A stretch of DNA of 64,000 nt, from positions 19,733-83,732 of the forward strand of contig NZ_DASYTH010000218.1 of NCBI RefSeq assembly GCF_036002505.1, written 5' to 3'. The notes under the pieces were generated by a model that saw only the letters and a program-made list of their open reading frames with translations, made no database searches and had not been told where the DNA came from. Origin of the DNA: DASYTH01 sp036002505. GTDB taxonomy: Bacteria; Actinomycetota; Actinomycetes; Mycobacteriales; Pseudonocardiaceae. The translations under genes and the position numbers were made by a program. Positions 24,322 through 31,820 of the stretch are shown here, piece by piece. Positions within the stretch are counted from its first letter, which is position 1, and the number at the start of each line of letters is the position of its first letter.

Positions 24322-24938
24322 CCGAGGGGCGCGGCGGCTGGAGTCAGCACCTCCTGCCGGACGCGGTGGTGGCGTTCGTCGACGGCGAACTGACGCCGAC
24401 GGCCTGTGACCGGGCCGCCTCGCACATCGCCCGGTGCGCCATCTGCGCCGCCGAGATCTCCGCCCAGCGCCAGGCCAGGGCCGCCGTGCGGGCCGCGGAC
24501 ACGCCGCCGCCACCGGCCGGCCTGCTGGCGTCGCTGCGGGCCATCCCGCAGGAGGTCGAGCTGCCCGCGACGCCGGACGGGCTCGCGGTCACCGACGACG
24601 GCCAGCTGGTCACCGTGCAGCGCCCGGACCGGGTGGCGCCGCTGGGTTCCGGCCAGCCGTTCGGCTCCTCGCCCAAGCTCGGCGAAGGCAAGGCCGTCTT
24701 GGGCTTCCGCTTCGGCCGGCGAACAGTGCCCAATTCCTCACCTCGCTGGCGTAGCGCCGGTCAGGGCGCGGGAGTCGTTGTGTCCGGGCTCGTGCTCGGC
24801 GCGCTCGCCCTGGTCAACTCCGGCAGCAGCCCGGTGTCCGACTCCGGTGACGACCCGGTGTTGGACGGGCGGCCGGCGGTCAACGTCGAGCCGGCCGGGC
24901 TCTACGCCAACCAGCTGGGTGTGGCCGCGCAGCGCTGA
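24318..24938 (+). CDS. rseA: Zinc-binding anti-sigma factor RseA
   Basis: 206 residues from ATG 24318. The zinc anti-sigma signature HxxxCxxC is present as H36, C40 and C43 (HIARCAICAAE), within the helical ZAS domain that grips SigE. A membrane helix near residues 148-165 (GVVVSGLVLGALALV) is unlike the soluble Rv1222 and suggests a membrane-anchored form with a short outer tail (SGSSPVSDSGDDPV). That design would allow control by regulated proteolysis, with HtrA encoded next. I infer that mode; it is not shown. Confidence 0.87.
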   Translation: MTEGRGGWSQHLLPDAVVAFVDGELTPTACDRAASHIARCAICAAEISAQRQARAAVRAADTPPPPAGLLASLRAIPQEVELPATPDGLAVTDDGQLVTVQRPDRVAPLGSGQPFGSSPKLGEGKAVLGFRFGRRTVPNSSPRWRSAGQGAGVVVSGLVLGALALVNSGSSPVSDSGDDPVLDGRPAVNVEPAGLYANQLGVAAQR

Positions 24939-24975
24939 CCCCCACTTCACCGTCCGACAGGCAGGGTAAGCACTG

Positions 24976-26529
24976 ATGAGCGAGCCCTCGAACCCTCCGC
25001 CGAGCCCGCCGGAACAGAGCCCGGACGGGCGATCCGATCCGCCGCACCGCGTCGGTCCCCGCCCGCTGGACCGGCCGCCCGCCGACCCCGCCGCGGCCGC
25101 CGTGTTCGGCCGGCCGGCCGGCGTGGACGGCGCGTTCGCCCCGCCGCCCGGTGGGCCGCTCGGCGCGCGGGCCGCGTTCGCCGAGCTCAAGGTCACCCCG
25201 CCACCGCCGGCAGCGCTGGCCACGGCGTTCCGCCGGCCGTCCGGCAGCGCGGAGATCCTGCAGCGCCCGCCCGGATCGCCAGGCCAGGACGACGACGGCT
25301 CCGAAGACGCGTTGTGGAGTTCGGAGAACGGCAGCGACCCGTGGCGCGACCCGGCGGCCAGCACGGTCATCGGGCCGCCGGCGGTCGGCAAGGACGCGGA
25401 AGGCGCCAAGGACCCGAAGCGTCCGCCCGGCGCGCTGCTCAGCCTGCCCGAATTGATCTTCGGGCGGCGGGTGAAGCCCACCGCGCTGCTCGTTCTCGGC
25501 CTGGTCGCGCTGCTGATCGGCGGCGCGGGCGGGCTGGTCGGCTGGGTGATCGCGCGTGGGGGTGACGTGTTGACCAGCGACGTGACGCTCGCCCAGACCC
25601 AGCCCGGCAAGGAACGGCCGAGTGGGTCGGTCGCCGACATCGCCACCCGGGTCGCCCCGGGCGTGGTGTCCATCGAGGTCCGGGCGAACCAGGAGGCGGG
25701 CACCGGCTCCGGCGTGCTGATCGACGGCAAGGGCTACATCGTCACCAACGACCACGTGGTGACCCTTGCCGGCCGGGCCACCGGGAACCAGAGGATCACC
25801 GTGGTGTTCATCGACGGGCACCGGGTGGACGCCAAGATGGTCGGCCGGGACGCGAAGACCGATCTGGCCGTGATCAAGGTCGACGTGGCCAATCCGACCG
25901 TGCTCCAGCTCGGCGACTCGGACAAGCTCCAGGTGGGCGACGCGGTGATCGCCATCGGCTCCCCGCTCGGCCTGGAGAACACGGTCACCGAGGGCATCGT
26001 CAGCGCGCTGCACCGCCCGGTGGTGGCCGGCGGGGAGAACGGCGACGACCCGGTGGTCTACGACGGCATCCAGACCGACGCGGCGATCAACCGGGGCAAC
26101 TCCGGCGGCGCGCTGGTGGACTCCACCGGCGCGCTGGTAGGGATCAACTCGGTGATCCGCACGGCGGAGGGCAGCACCGGCAGCATCGGACTGGGTTTCG
26201 CCATTCCGGTCAACAACATGTCCCGGATCACCGAGGCGCTGATCCGGGACGGCAAGGTGACGCACGCCGACCTGGGCCTCAACGCGAAGTCGGTGTCCGC
26301 CGAGACCGCCGAGGGCGCCCAGGTGGTCAACGTGACCGACAACGGTGCGGCCAAGCGGGCCGGCATCGAGGAGGGCGACGTGATCACCAAGCTGGGCGAC
26401 CGGCTGGTGCGCAACGCCCCCGAGCTGATCGTCGCGGTGCGCCAGTACCAGCCGGGGCAGCAGCTCCCGCTGGTGCTCGCCCGGCAGGGCCGGGAGCTGA
26501 CGATTCAGGTGACCCTGGGCTCGGACTGA
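24976..26529 (+). CDS. htrA: HtrA-family membrane-anchored serine protease
   Basis: 517 residues. A proline-rich cytoplasmic region of about 165 residues is followed by one membrane helix (about 172-195, LVLGLVALLIGGAGGLVGWVI). The trypsin-like domain then carries the catalytic triad H260 (NDHVV), D296 (KTDLAVIKV) and S376 (NRGNSGGALVD), and a PDZ domain (about 425-510, with GAAKRAGIEEGDVI). It acts outside the membrane in protein quality control and is a usual SigE-regulon member. It lies 37 bases after rseA, so sigE-rseA-htrA is one operon. Confidence 0.94.
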   Translation: MSEPSNPPPSPPEQSPDGRSDPPHRVGPRPLDRPPADPAAAAVFGRPAGVDGAFAPPPGGPLGARAAFAELKVTPPPPAALATAFRRPSGSAEILQRPPGSPGQDDDGSEDALWSSENGSDPWRDPAASTVIGPPAVGKDAEGAKDPKRPPGALLSLPELIFGRRVKPTALLVLGLVALLIGGAGGLVGWVIARGGDVLTSDVTLAQTQPGKERPSGSVADIATRVAPGVVSIEVRANQEAGTGSGVLIDGKGYIVTNDHVVTLAGRATGNQRITVVFIDGHRVDAKMVGRDAKTDLAVIKVDVANPTVLQLGDSDKLQVGDAVIAIGSPLGLENTVTEGIVSALHRPVVAGGENGDDPVVYDGIQTDAAINRGNSGGALVDSTGALVGINSVIRTAEGSTGSIGLGFAIPVNNMSRITEALIRDGKVTHADLGLNAKSVSAETAEGAQVVNVTDNGAAKRAGIEEGDVITKLGDRLVRNAPELIVAVRQYQPGQQLPLVLARQGRELTIQVTLGSD

Positions 26530-26571
26530 GCGGTTACCCTTGAGACGAGCGGACGTGCGGAGGAGACCGGG

Positions 26572-26952
26572 GTGTTCGAGAGCGTCGGGTGGTTGGAGAT
26601 CCTGGTCCTGGGCGTAGCCGGGTTGTTCATCCTCGGCCCCGAGCGGCTCCCCTCGGCCGCCGCCTGGCTGGGCCGCAACATCCGCAAGCTGCGTGACTAC
26701 GCCTCCGGCGCCCGGGACCAGCTGCGTGCCGAGGTGGGTCCGGAGTTCGACGAGCTGCGCAAACCCCTGCAGGATCTCCAGCAACTGCGCAGCTTCGACC
26801 CCAAGCGCGCGGTCGCCAAGCACCTCTTCGATGACGACGGCTACGGCAACGGCACCAAGCCCAACGGTTACACCCCGCCGCCCAAACAGATCGAGCCCCC
26901 GCCCTCCCTATCCCCGGGCGAGAAGGCGCCGTACGACCCCGACGCCACCTGA
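26572..26952 (+). CDS. tatB: Twin-arginine translocase subunit TatB
   Basis: 126 residues from a GTG with CGGAGGAG upstream. The single N-terminal helix ending in the FILGPERLP hinge, followed by an amphipathic helix (AAAWLGRNIRKLRDYAS) and a charged tail, is diagnostic of TatB. It receives twin-arginine signal peptides together with TatC at the membrane. The place after htrA matches Rv1224. Its 3' end faces mrp across an inverted array of 21-bp repeats. Confidence 0.93.
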   Translation: MFESVGWLEILVLGVAGLFILGPERLPSAAAWLGRNIRKLRDYASGARDQLRAEVGPEFDELRKPLQDLQQLRSFDPKRAVAKHLFDDDGYGNGTKPNGYTPPPKQIEPPPSLSPGEKAPYDPDAT

Positions 26953-26961
26953 CTCCCGGGC

Positions 26962-27102
26962 GTGTTGGCGCCTGGCGTCGCCATGTTTGCCGCTGGCGTC
27001 GAAATGTTGGCGTCTGGCGCGAATTCCACCCCACCCCCTCACCGCGTCACGTGCCAACACACCGACGCGCGGCGCCAACACACCGACGTGAGCGGCCAAC
27101 AC
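26962..27102. repeat. Head-to-head array of 21-bp repeats between tatB and mrp
   Basis: Three forward units (26962-26982, 26983-27003, 27004-27024) begin with RTGTTKGC and carry CTGGCGTCG or similar. A 15-base spacer follows, then three reverse units (27040-27060, 27061-27081, 27082-27102) ending in GCCAACAC. Every unit is exactly 21 bases. The whole lies between convergent stops and could fold into one long hairpin. The same unit builds the array at 48604-48764. Confidence 0.8.
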
Positions 27103-27107
27103 GCCGG

Positions 27108-28256
27108 TCAGCGGCCCGCGGGGGTCACCGAGAGCATCCGGCCGGCGAGTCCGCGGGCGCGGGTGGACAGCCGGGTGGCGATGTCGCGCAGCACCACCGC
27201 GGCGGGGGTGTCCGGGGCGGAGATGACCAGCGGGATGCCGTTGTCGCCGGCTTCGCGCAGCCGCGCGTCCAGCGGGACCTGACCGAGCAGCGGGACCTCG
27301 GCACCGACGGTGCGGGTGAGCGACTCGGCCACGGCCGCGCCGCCGCCGGAGCCGAAGATCTCGGTGCGGGTGCCGTCCGGCAGCTCGAGCCAGGACATGT
27401 TCTCGATCACGCCGGCCAGCCGCTGCCGGGTCTGCAGGGAGATCGCGCCGGCCCGCTCGGCCACCTCGGCCGCGGCCGGCTGCGGGGTGGTGACGACCAG
27501 GATCTCCGCGTTCGGGATCAGCTGGGCCACCGAGATCGCCACGTCCCCGGTGCCCGGCGGGAGATCGAGCAGGAGGATGTCCAGGTCGCCCCAGAACACG
27601 TCGGCGAGGAACTGCTGCAGCGCGCGGTGCAGCATCGGGCCGCGCCACACCACGGGGGTGTTGCCCGGGGTGAACATGCCGATCGAGATGACCTTCACCC
27701 CGTGCGCCTGCGGCGGCATGATCATCTTCTCGACGCGGGTCGGTTTTCCCGTCGCACCAAGCATCCGCGGCACCGAATGGCCGTAGATGTCGGCGTCCAC
27801 CACCCCCACCGAGAGCCCGCGCGCGGCCATGGCCACCGCGAGGTTCACCGTCACGCTCGACTTGCCGACCCCGCCCTTGCCGGACGCCACGCAGTACACC
27901 CGGGTCAGCGAACCGGGCTCGGCGAACGGGATGCGCGGTTCCTCCGCCTCCCCGCGCAGTGACTTGCGCAGCTCCGCACGCTGCTTGTCGCTCATCACGT
28001 CCAGGGCGACCCGGACCTCGGCCACGCCCGGCACCGCGGACACCGCGCCGGTCACGTCCCGGGTGATCTTGTCGCGCAGCGGGCACCCGGCGATCGTCAG
28101 GTAGACCTCGACGTCAACCACACCGCCCTGCACGCGGACGTCCTTGACCATGCCGAGGTCGGTGATCGGTCGGTTGATCTCCGGGTCCTGCACGGTGGCG
28201 AGCGCCGCGCGGACCGCCTCGACGCTCGGAGTGGGGGTGTCGGTCACGGTTCCCAT
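27108..28256 (-). CDS. mrp: Mrp/ApbC-type iron-sulfur carrier ATPase
   Basis: 382 residues. An N-terminal MIP18/DUF59 domain (about 11-87) is joined to a deviant-Walker P-loop ATPase with SGKGGVGKS at 125-133, the second lysine that marks the MinD/Mrp class, and LLLDLPPGTGD for the next nucleotide motif. Mrp proteins carry Fe-S clusters to apo-proteins. Corresponds to Rv1229c in position and direction. The stop lies just beyond the 21-bp repeat array. Confidence 0.93.
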   Translation of the reverse strand: MGTVTDTPTPSVEAVRAALATVQDPEINRPITDLGMVKDVRVQGGVVDVEVYLTIAGCPLRDKITRDVTGAVSAVPGVAEVRVALDVMSDKQRAELRKSLRGEAEEPRIPFAEPGSLTRVYCVASGKGGVGKSSVTVNLAVAMAARGLSVGVVDADIYGHSVPRMLGATGKPTRVEKMIMPPQAHGVKVISIGMFTPGNTPVVWRGPMLHRALQQFLADVFWGDLDILLLDLPPGTGDVAISVAQLIPNAEILVVTTPQPAAAEVAERAGAISLQTRQRLAGVIENMSWLELPDGTRTEIFGSGGGAAVAESLTRTVGAEVPLLGQVPLDARLREAGDNGIPLVISAPDTPAAVVLRDIATRLSTRARGLAGRMLSVTPAGR

Positions 28257-28276
28257 GCTACGTACGATCGGTGATC

Positions 28277-28735
28277 ATGGTGGAGCCTGGCTTATCGCGG
28301 TCGCCGACCCGAACCGAGCTGCACGCGTGGCGCACGTTCCTCACCGCCCACGCGCGGGTGCTGCGCAACCTCGAGGCGGAGCTGCTCGCCGCGCACCGTC
28401 TCTCCCTGGTCAGCTACGACGTGCTGGTGCAGCTCGCCGAGGCTCCCGAGCGGCGCCTGCGGATGGCTGAGCTCGCCGACCGGGTGCTGCTCTCCCGATC
28501 CGGTGTGACCCGCCTGGTGGACCGCCTCGAACGCGCCGGCCTGGTTTCCCGCCAACGGGTCGCCGCCGACGGCCGCGGAGTGATCGCCGAGCTCACCGCC
28601 GACGGCCTGGAACGCCTCCGCACCGCCGCCAGCACCCATCTCAGCGGCATCACCCGCCACTTCACCGCCCACTTCACCCCTGCGGAGCTGCACGACCTCG
28701 CCGATCTCTGCACCCGCCTAGCCCCCGACCCCTGA
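28277..28735 (+). CDS. MarR-family transcriptional regulator
   Basis: 152 residues from ATG 28277; GTG 28271 is an alternative. TACGAT lies eight bases before the ATG. The winged helix is clear: LSLVSYDVLVQLAEAPERRLRM, recognition helix VLLSRSGVTRLVDRLERAGLV and wing with RQRVAADGRGVIAELT. MarR proteins repress efflux or stress genes and respond to phenolic ligands. It is divergent from mrp; the target is not apparent, though autoregulation from the short 20-base divergent spacer is likely. Confidence 0.9.
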   Translation: MVEPGLSRSPTRTELHAWRTFLTAHARVLRNLEAELLAAHRLSLVSYDVLVQLAEAPERRLRMAELADRVLLSRSGVTRLVDRLERAGLVSRQRVAADGRGVIAELTADGLERLRTAASTHLSGITRHFTAHFTPAELHDLADLCTRLAPDP

Positions 28736-28744
28736 CCTCCCCGC

Positions 28745-28807
28745 GAGTTCGACACTCCAGCAACTGAGTTCGACGCTCCGGCAACCGAGTCGCACGTTCC
28801 AGCGCCT
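28745..28807. repeat. Three tandem 21-bp units between convergent genes
   Basis: Units 28745-28765, 28766-28786 and 28787-28807 start with GAGTTCGACRCTCC or a close variant. Each is exactly 21 bases. The array ends next to the DUF1003 stop at 28808 and fills nearly all the space to the marR stop. Confidence 0.7.
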
Positions 28808-29350
28808 TCAGGAGCCGGCGTGGTCGTCCCAGCGGGAGTCCGCGCGGACGGTGTCGGCGGTCGGACGGGAGCGGGACCGCGGTTTGGCCGGCAGGTCCGC
28901 GCGCAGCCGGTCCAGCTCGGTGCGCAGGTAGTCCCGGGTGGCGACCTCCCCGATGGCCAGGCGCAGGGCGGCCAGCTCGCGGGCCAGGAACTCGGTGTCC
29001 GCCTTGGTCTGCGCGGCCCGCGCGCGGTCCTCCTCCAGCGCCACCCGGTCCCGGTCGTCCTGCCGGTTCTGCGCCAGCAGGATCAGCGGCGCGGCGTACG
29101 CGGCCTGCGTGGAGAACGCCAGGTTGAGCAGGATGAACGGGTACGGGTCCCACCGGTACCGCACGGCGAGCAGGTTCACCGTGATCCAGATGAGCACCAC
29201 GAGCGTCTGCCAGAACAGGAACTTGCCGGTGCCGAGGAACCGCGCCAGCCGCTCGGAGAACCGGGCGAACGCCTCCGGGTCCACCTCGAAGCGCAGTGCC
29301 CGCGGCCGGCGCGGCTGGTCGAGCCGGCGGCGGGGAAGCAGTTCAGGCAT
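28808..29350 (-). CDS. DUF1003 membrane protein
   Basis: 180 residues. Two membrane helices (about 46-64 and 73-93) enclose the DUF1003 signature region (FWQTLVVLIWITVNLL, then YPFILLNLAFSTQAAYAAPLILLAQNRQDDRDR), followed by a coiled-coil tail rich in Glu/Arg. Function unknown; family members are often found next to Mg-transport genes. The start overlaps the stop of the MgtE-N/CBS gene by eight bases, so the two are one operon. Confidence 0.9.
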   Translation of the reverse strand: MPELLPRRRLDQPRRPRALRFEVDPEAFARFSERLARFLGTGKFLFWQTLVVLIWITVNLLAVRYRWDPYPFILLNLAFSTQAAYAAPLILLAQNRQDDRDRVALEEDRARAAQTKADTEFLARELAALRLAIGEVATRDYLRTELDRLRADLPAKPRSRSRPTADTVRADSRWDDHAGS

Positions 29351-30593
29351 CGGTGGTCTCCCGCCAGCCCTCGGGCAACAGGTGGTCCAGGATGTCGTCC
29401 ACGGTGACCGCGCCGAGCAGGTGGTGCTGCTCGTCCACCACCGGCGCGCAGACCAGGTTGTAGGCGGCGAAGTACTTGGTCACCTGGGTCAGCGAGTCGT
29501 CGGGGTGGAGGCTGGCCAGCTCGGTGTCCAGGGCGCCGGCGACCAGGTCGGACGGCGGCTCGCGCAAGAGTCGCTGGATGTGCGCGCAGCCGAGGTACTT
29601 GCCGGTCGGGGTGTCGGTCGGCGGCCGGCAGACGAACACCATGCTGGCCAGCGCCGGGGTGAGGTCGGGGTTGCGCACCCGGGCGAGCGCCTCGGCGATG
29701 GACGCGTCCGGGGTGAGCACGATCGGCTCCGGGGTCATCAGCCCGCCGGCGCTGTCGGTCGGGTACGCCAGCAGCCGGCGCACCGGCGCGGACTCGGCCG
29801 GCTCCATCAGCTCGAGCAGCCGGTTCTTGTCCATTTCGGACAGTTCGGCGAGCAGGTCGGCCGCGTCGTCGGGATCCATGGCCTCCAGGACATCCGCCGC
29901 CCGTTCATCCTCCAAATGCGACAGTACGTCCTTCTGGTCGTCCTCGTGCAGCTCCTGCAGGACGTCGGCGAGCCGCTCGTCGTCCAGCGCGTCCGCCACC
30001 TCGTAGCGGCGCTTGGCCGGCAGCTCGTGCAGCGCCGCGGCCACGTCGGTGGCGCGCATGCCGTCGAACAACGCGAGCAGCCGGTGCGCGCCCTGCGGGG
30101 TCTGTGCCAGCTCGGTCAGCCCGGGCGCGCGGACCTCCTCCCAGGGCAGCACCTGTACCGGTCCGCGCCGGCCGAGCCGCCCGATCCGGTTGCGCACCGC
30201 CACCCGGCAGACGATCCAGTCCCGCGTCCTGGTCGGCTCGATCGCCACGTCCATCACGATCGCCTCGGTGCCGGTGGACTCGACCGCCGCGCGCGCGTCC
30301 AGCAGCTGCCCGATCACCAGAACCTCGTTGGGGCGCTTGTGAAAGTGGCGGAGGTTGACCGATCCGGTGGCTAGCGTGACGGCGGTGGGCTCGATCGAGG
30401 TCACCCGCAGCATGGGCACGAAGATGCGCCGGCGCGTGGCCATCTCCACCACGACGCCGAGCACCCGCGGCGCCAGCCGGTCCACCCGCAGCGCCACCAC
30501 GACGTCGCGGAGCTTGCCGATCGACTCACCGTCCGGCCCGAACACCGGCAGCCCGGCGAGCTGCGCGACGAACACCTTCGTCGTGGTGGCCAC
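29343..30593 (-). CDS. MgtE N-domain/CBS protein without channel domain
   Basis: 416 residues from a GTG with TAGCCT seven bases upstream. Order: PRC-barrel-like N-terminus (about 1-90), MgtE intracellular N domain with its helical repeats (about 150-275, many Asp/Glu such as ELHEDDQKDVLSHLEDERAADVLE), and two CBS motifs (about 280-410). The five-helix channel of true MgtE is absent, so this is a soluble magnesium or nucleotide sensor. It resembles Rv1232c. Coupling to the DUF1003 membrane protein suggests that protein is its membrane partner (inference). Confidence 0.88.
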   Translation of the reverse strand: MATTTKVFVAQLAGLPVFGPDGESIGKLRDVVVALRVDRLAPRVLGVVVEMATRRRIFVPMLRVTSIEPTAVTLATGSVNLRHFHKRPNEVLVIGQLLDARAAVESTGTEAIVMDVAIEPTRTRDWIVCRVAVRNRIGRLGRRGPVQVLPWEEVRAPGLTELAQTPQGAHRLLALFDGMRATDVAAALHELPAKRRYEVADALDDERLADVLQELHEDDQKDVLSHLEDERAADVLEAMDPDDAADLLAELSEMDKNRLLELMEPAESAPVRRLLAYPTDSAGGLMTPEPIVLTPDASIAEALARVRNPDLTPALASMVFVCRPPTDTPTGKYLGCAHIQRLLREPPSDLVAGALDTELASLHPDDSLTQVTKYFAAYNLVCAPVVDEQHHLLGAVTVDDILDHLLPEGWRETTDA

Positions 30594-30600
30594 GTTGATC

Positions 30601-30606
30601 AGGCTA
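30601..30606 (-). promoter_or_regulatory. Candidate -10 box of the MgtE-N/CBS operon
   Basis: TAGCCT on the minus strand seven bases before GTG 30593. Confidence 0.45.
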
Positions 30607-30614
30607 ATCGCCGG

Positions 30615-31550
30615 TCAACCGTCCAGCGCGTCACCCTGCTCGGTGCGCCGGTACAGCACCGTCCGCCGGTCACGCGATCGGGTTACCAGGCCTGAGCCGT
30701 GCAGCACCCGCAGGTGGTAGGACACGGTGGCCGGGGCGAGTTGGTGCCGGACCGAGAGCTCGGTAGTCGAGCGCGGCACGGTCAGGTCACGCAGCAGCGT
30801 GGCCCGGGTGTTGCCGACCAGGCGCCCCAGCGTGCCGTCGCCGGCCGGCGGTGCGTTCGAGCCGACCCCGAGCGCCGGGTAGCTCAGCATGGCGTCCGCG
30901 GGGTCGGTCAGCTGCGACCACACCTCGGGCCAGGCGAGCACGGTCGGGGCGAGCACCAACTCCGCACCGGCGAGGCGCACCTCGAAGTCGGCGACGTTGT
31001 ACACGGTCAGACCGGATCCGGTCCAGGAAACCTTGGGGCTCAGGGTGTCGAACAGCGCACCGATTCCGTGGGTGGCCATCGTCTCGGCCCGGACCGTCAG
31101 GTCCGCACGCAGCCGTTCCTGCAGACCGGGCCAGCTGTCGGCGATGGCATGCCGCCAGAACACGTTCAGCCCGTTGGCCGCCCGGCGGGCGAACGCGCCG
31201 GCGTCGCGCGAGACGACGTCCGGACACAGCTCCAGCTGCGCGACGACGGCCTCCGGCGACGTCTCACGCGTCATCTCCAGCTGCCGGTCCCAGACGCGGT
31301 TTGCCGGTCCCGCAACGGGTTTGGGCGTGAGCAGGTCAGGCATGTACCGATCGTTGGCGGAGAGCACGGTGGCCAGCAGCGCGACGTCGGGGTCGCGCAG
31401 CGCGAACCGGGCCGCTGGTCCCGGGTCGCCGAACACCGGGTGCCGGTTCCCGAACGCGGTCATCCGCAGCCAGGTCACGGCCTCACACGCGGGCGAGACC
31501 GCCAGCCGGACCCTGGCCATCGACGCCGCATCCAGGTGCGCGGTGATCAC
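30615..31550 (-). CDS. ArsR-like winged-helix regulator with N-terminal domain
   Basis: 311 residues from a GTG. The last 75 residues are an ArsR-type winged helix (TLLRDLTVPRSTTELSV, then LAPATVSYHLRVLHGSGLVTRSRDRR). The long N-terminal part has no metal-binding cysteine motif and fits the DUF5937-type domain found with such helices, which probably binds a small ligand. It is divergent from the CitE-type lyase genes across 270 bases that contain a 12-bp palindrome and a nested hairpin, so it may control those genes. Confidence 0.82.
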   Translation of the reverse strand: MITAHLDAASMARVRLAVSPACEAVTWLRMTAFGNRHPVFGDPGPAARFALRDPDVALLATVLSANDRYMPDLLTPKPVAGPANRVWDRQLEMTRETSPEAVVAQLELCPDVVSRDAGAFARRAANGLNVFWRHAIADSWPGLQERLRADLTVRAETMATHGIGALFDTLSPKVSWTGSGLTVYNVADFEVRLAGAELVLAPTVLAWPEVWSQLTDPADAMLSYPALGVGSNAPPAGDGTLGRLVGNTRATLLRDLTVPRSTTELSVRHQLAPATVSYHLRVLHGSGLVTRSRDRRTVLYRRTEQGDALDG

Positions 31551-31589
31551 AGTGACCAGACATTAGACGGCGCCGGCCCGGCTCGGATT

Positions 31590-31601
31590 CGATTCGAATC
31601 G
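31590..31601. promoter_or_regulatory. 12-bp palindrome, possible regulator site
   Basis: CGATTCGAATCG is a perfect palindrome 40 bases upstream of the ArsR-like start, in the divergent control region. TAATGT on the minus strand (31560-31565) could be its -10. Confidence 0.35.
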
Positions 31602-31638
31602 TTCCCGGCTACCCGGGCGGCCACGATCCACTTGACCC

Positions 31639-31741
31639 GAAGGCCGCGCCCACGGCGGGCATACGCGCTCAACTGGGGGTGCCCGCCGACCTCCCCGGGG
31701 ATCCGCCGCTTACCTCCCCGGGTCGAGTGGGCGCGGCCTTC
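31639..31741. repeat. 103-bp structured element with nested inverted repeats
   Basis: Outer arms GAAGGCCGCGCCCAC (31639-31653) and its exact complement (31727-31741), 15 bp. Inside, CGGCGGGCA near 31653 pairs with TGCCCGCCG near 31680, and ACCTCCCCGGG occurs twice. It lies in a divergent intergenic region, so simple termination is unlikely. Confidence 0.65.
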
Positions 31742-31820
31742 TCGCGTGGCCTTGGCGACATCCGGGCGGCGGGCGGCGGTCCGGATCCCTAGGGTTACCG
31801 GCAGGTAAGGAGGCTGCTCT

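Noticed and set aside
24880..26823. A 647-codon open frame on the minus strand
   Set aside because: Antisense to htrA and tatB, whose protein motifs are certain.
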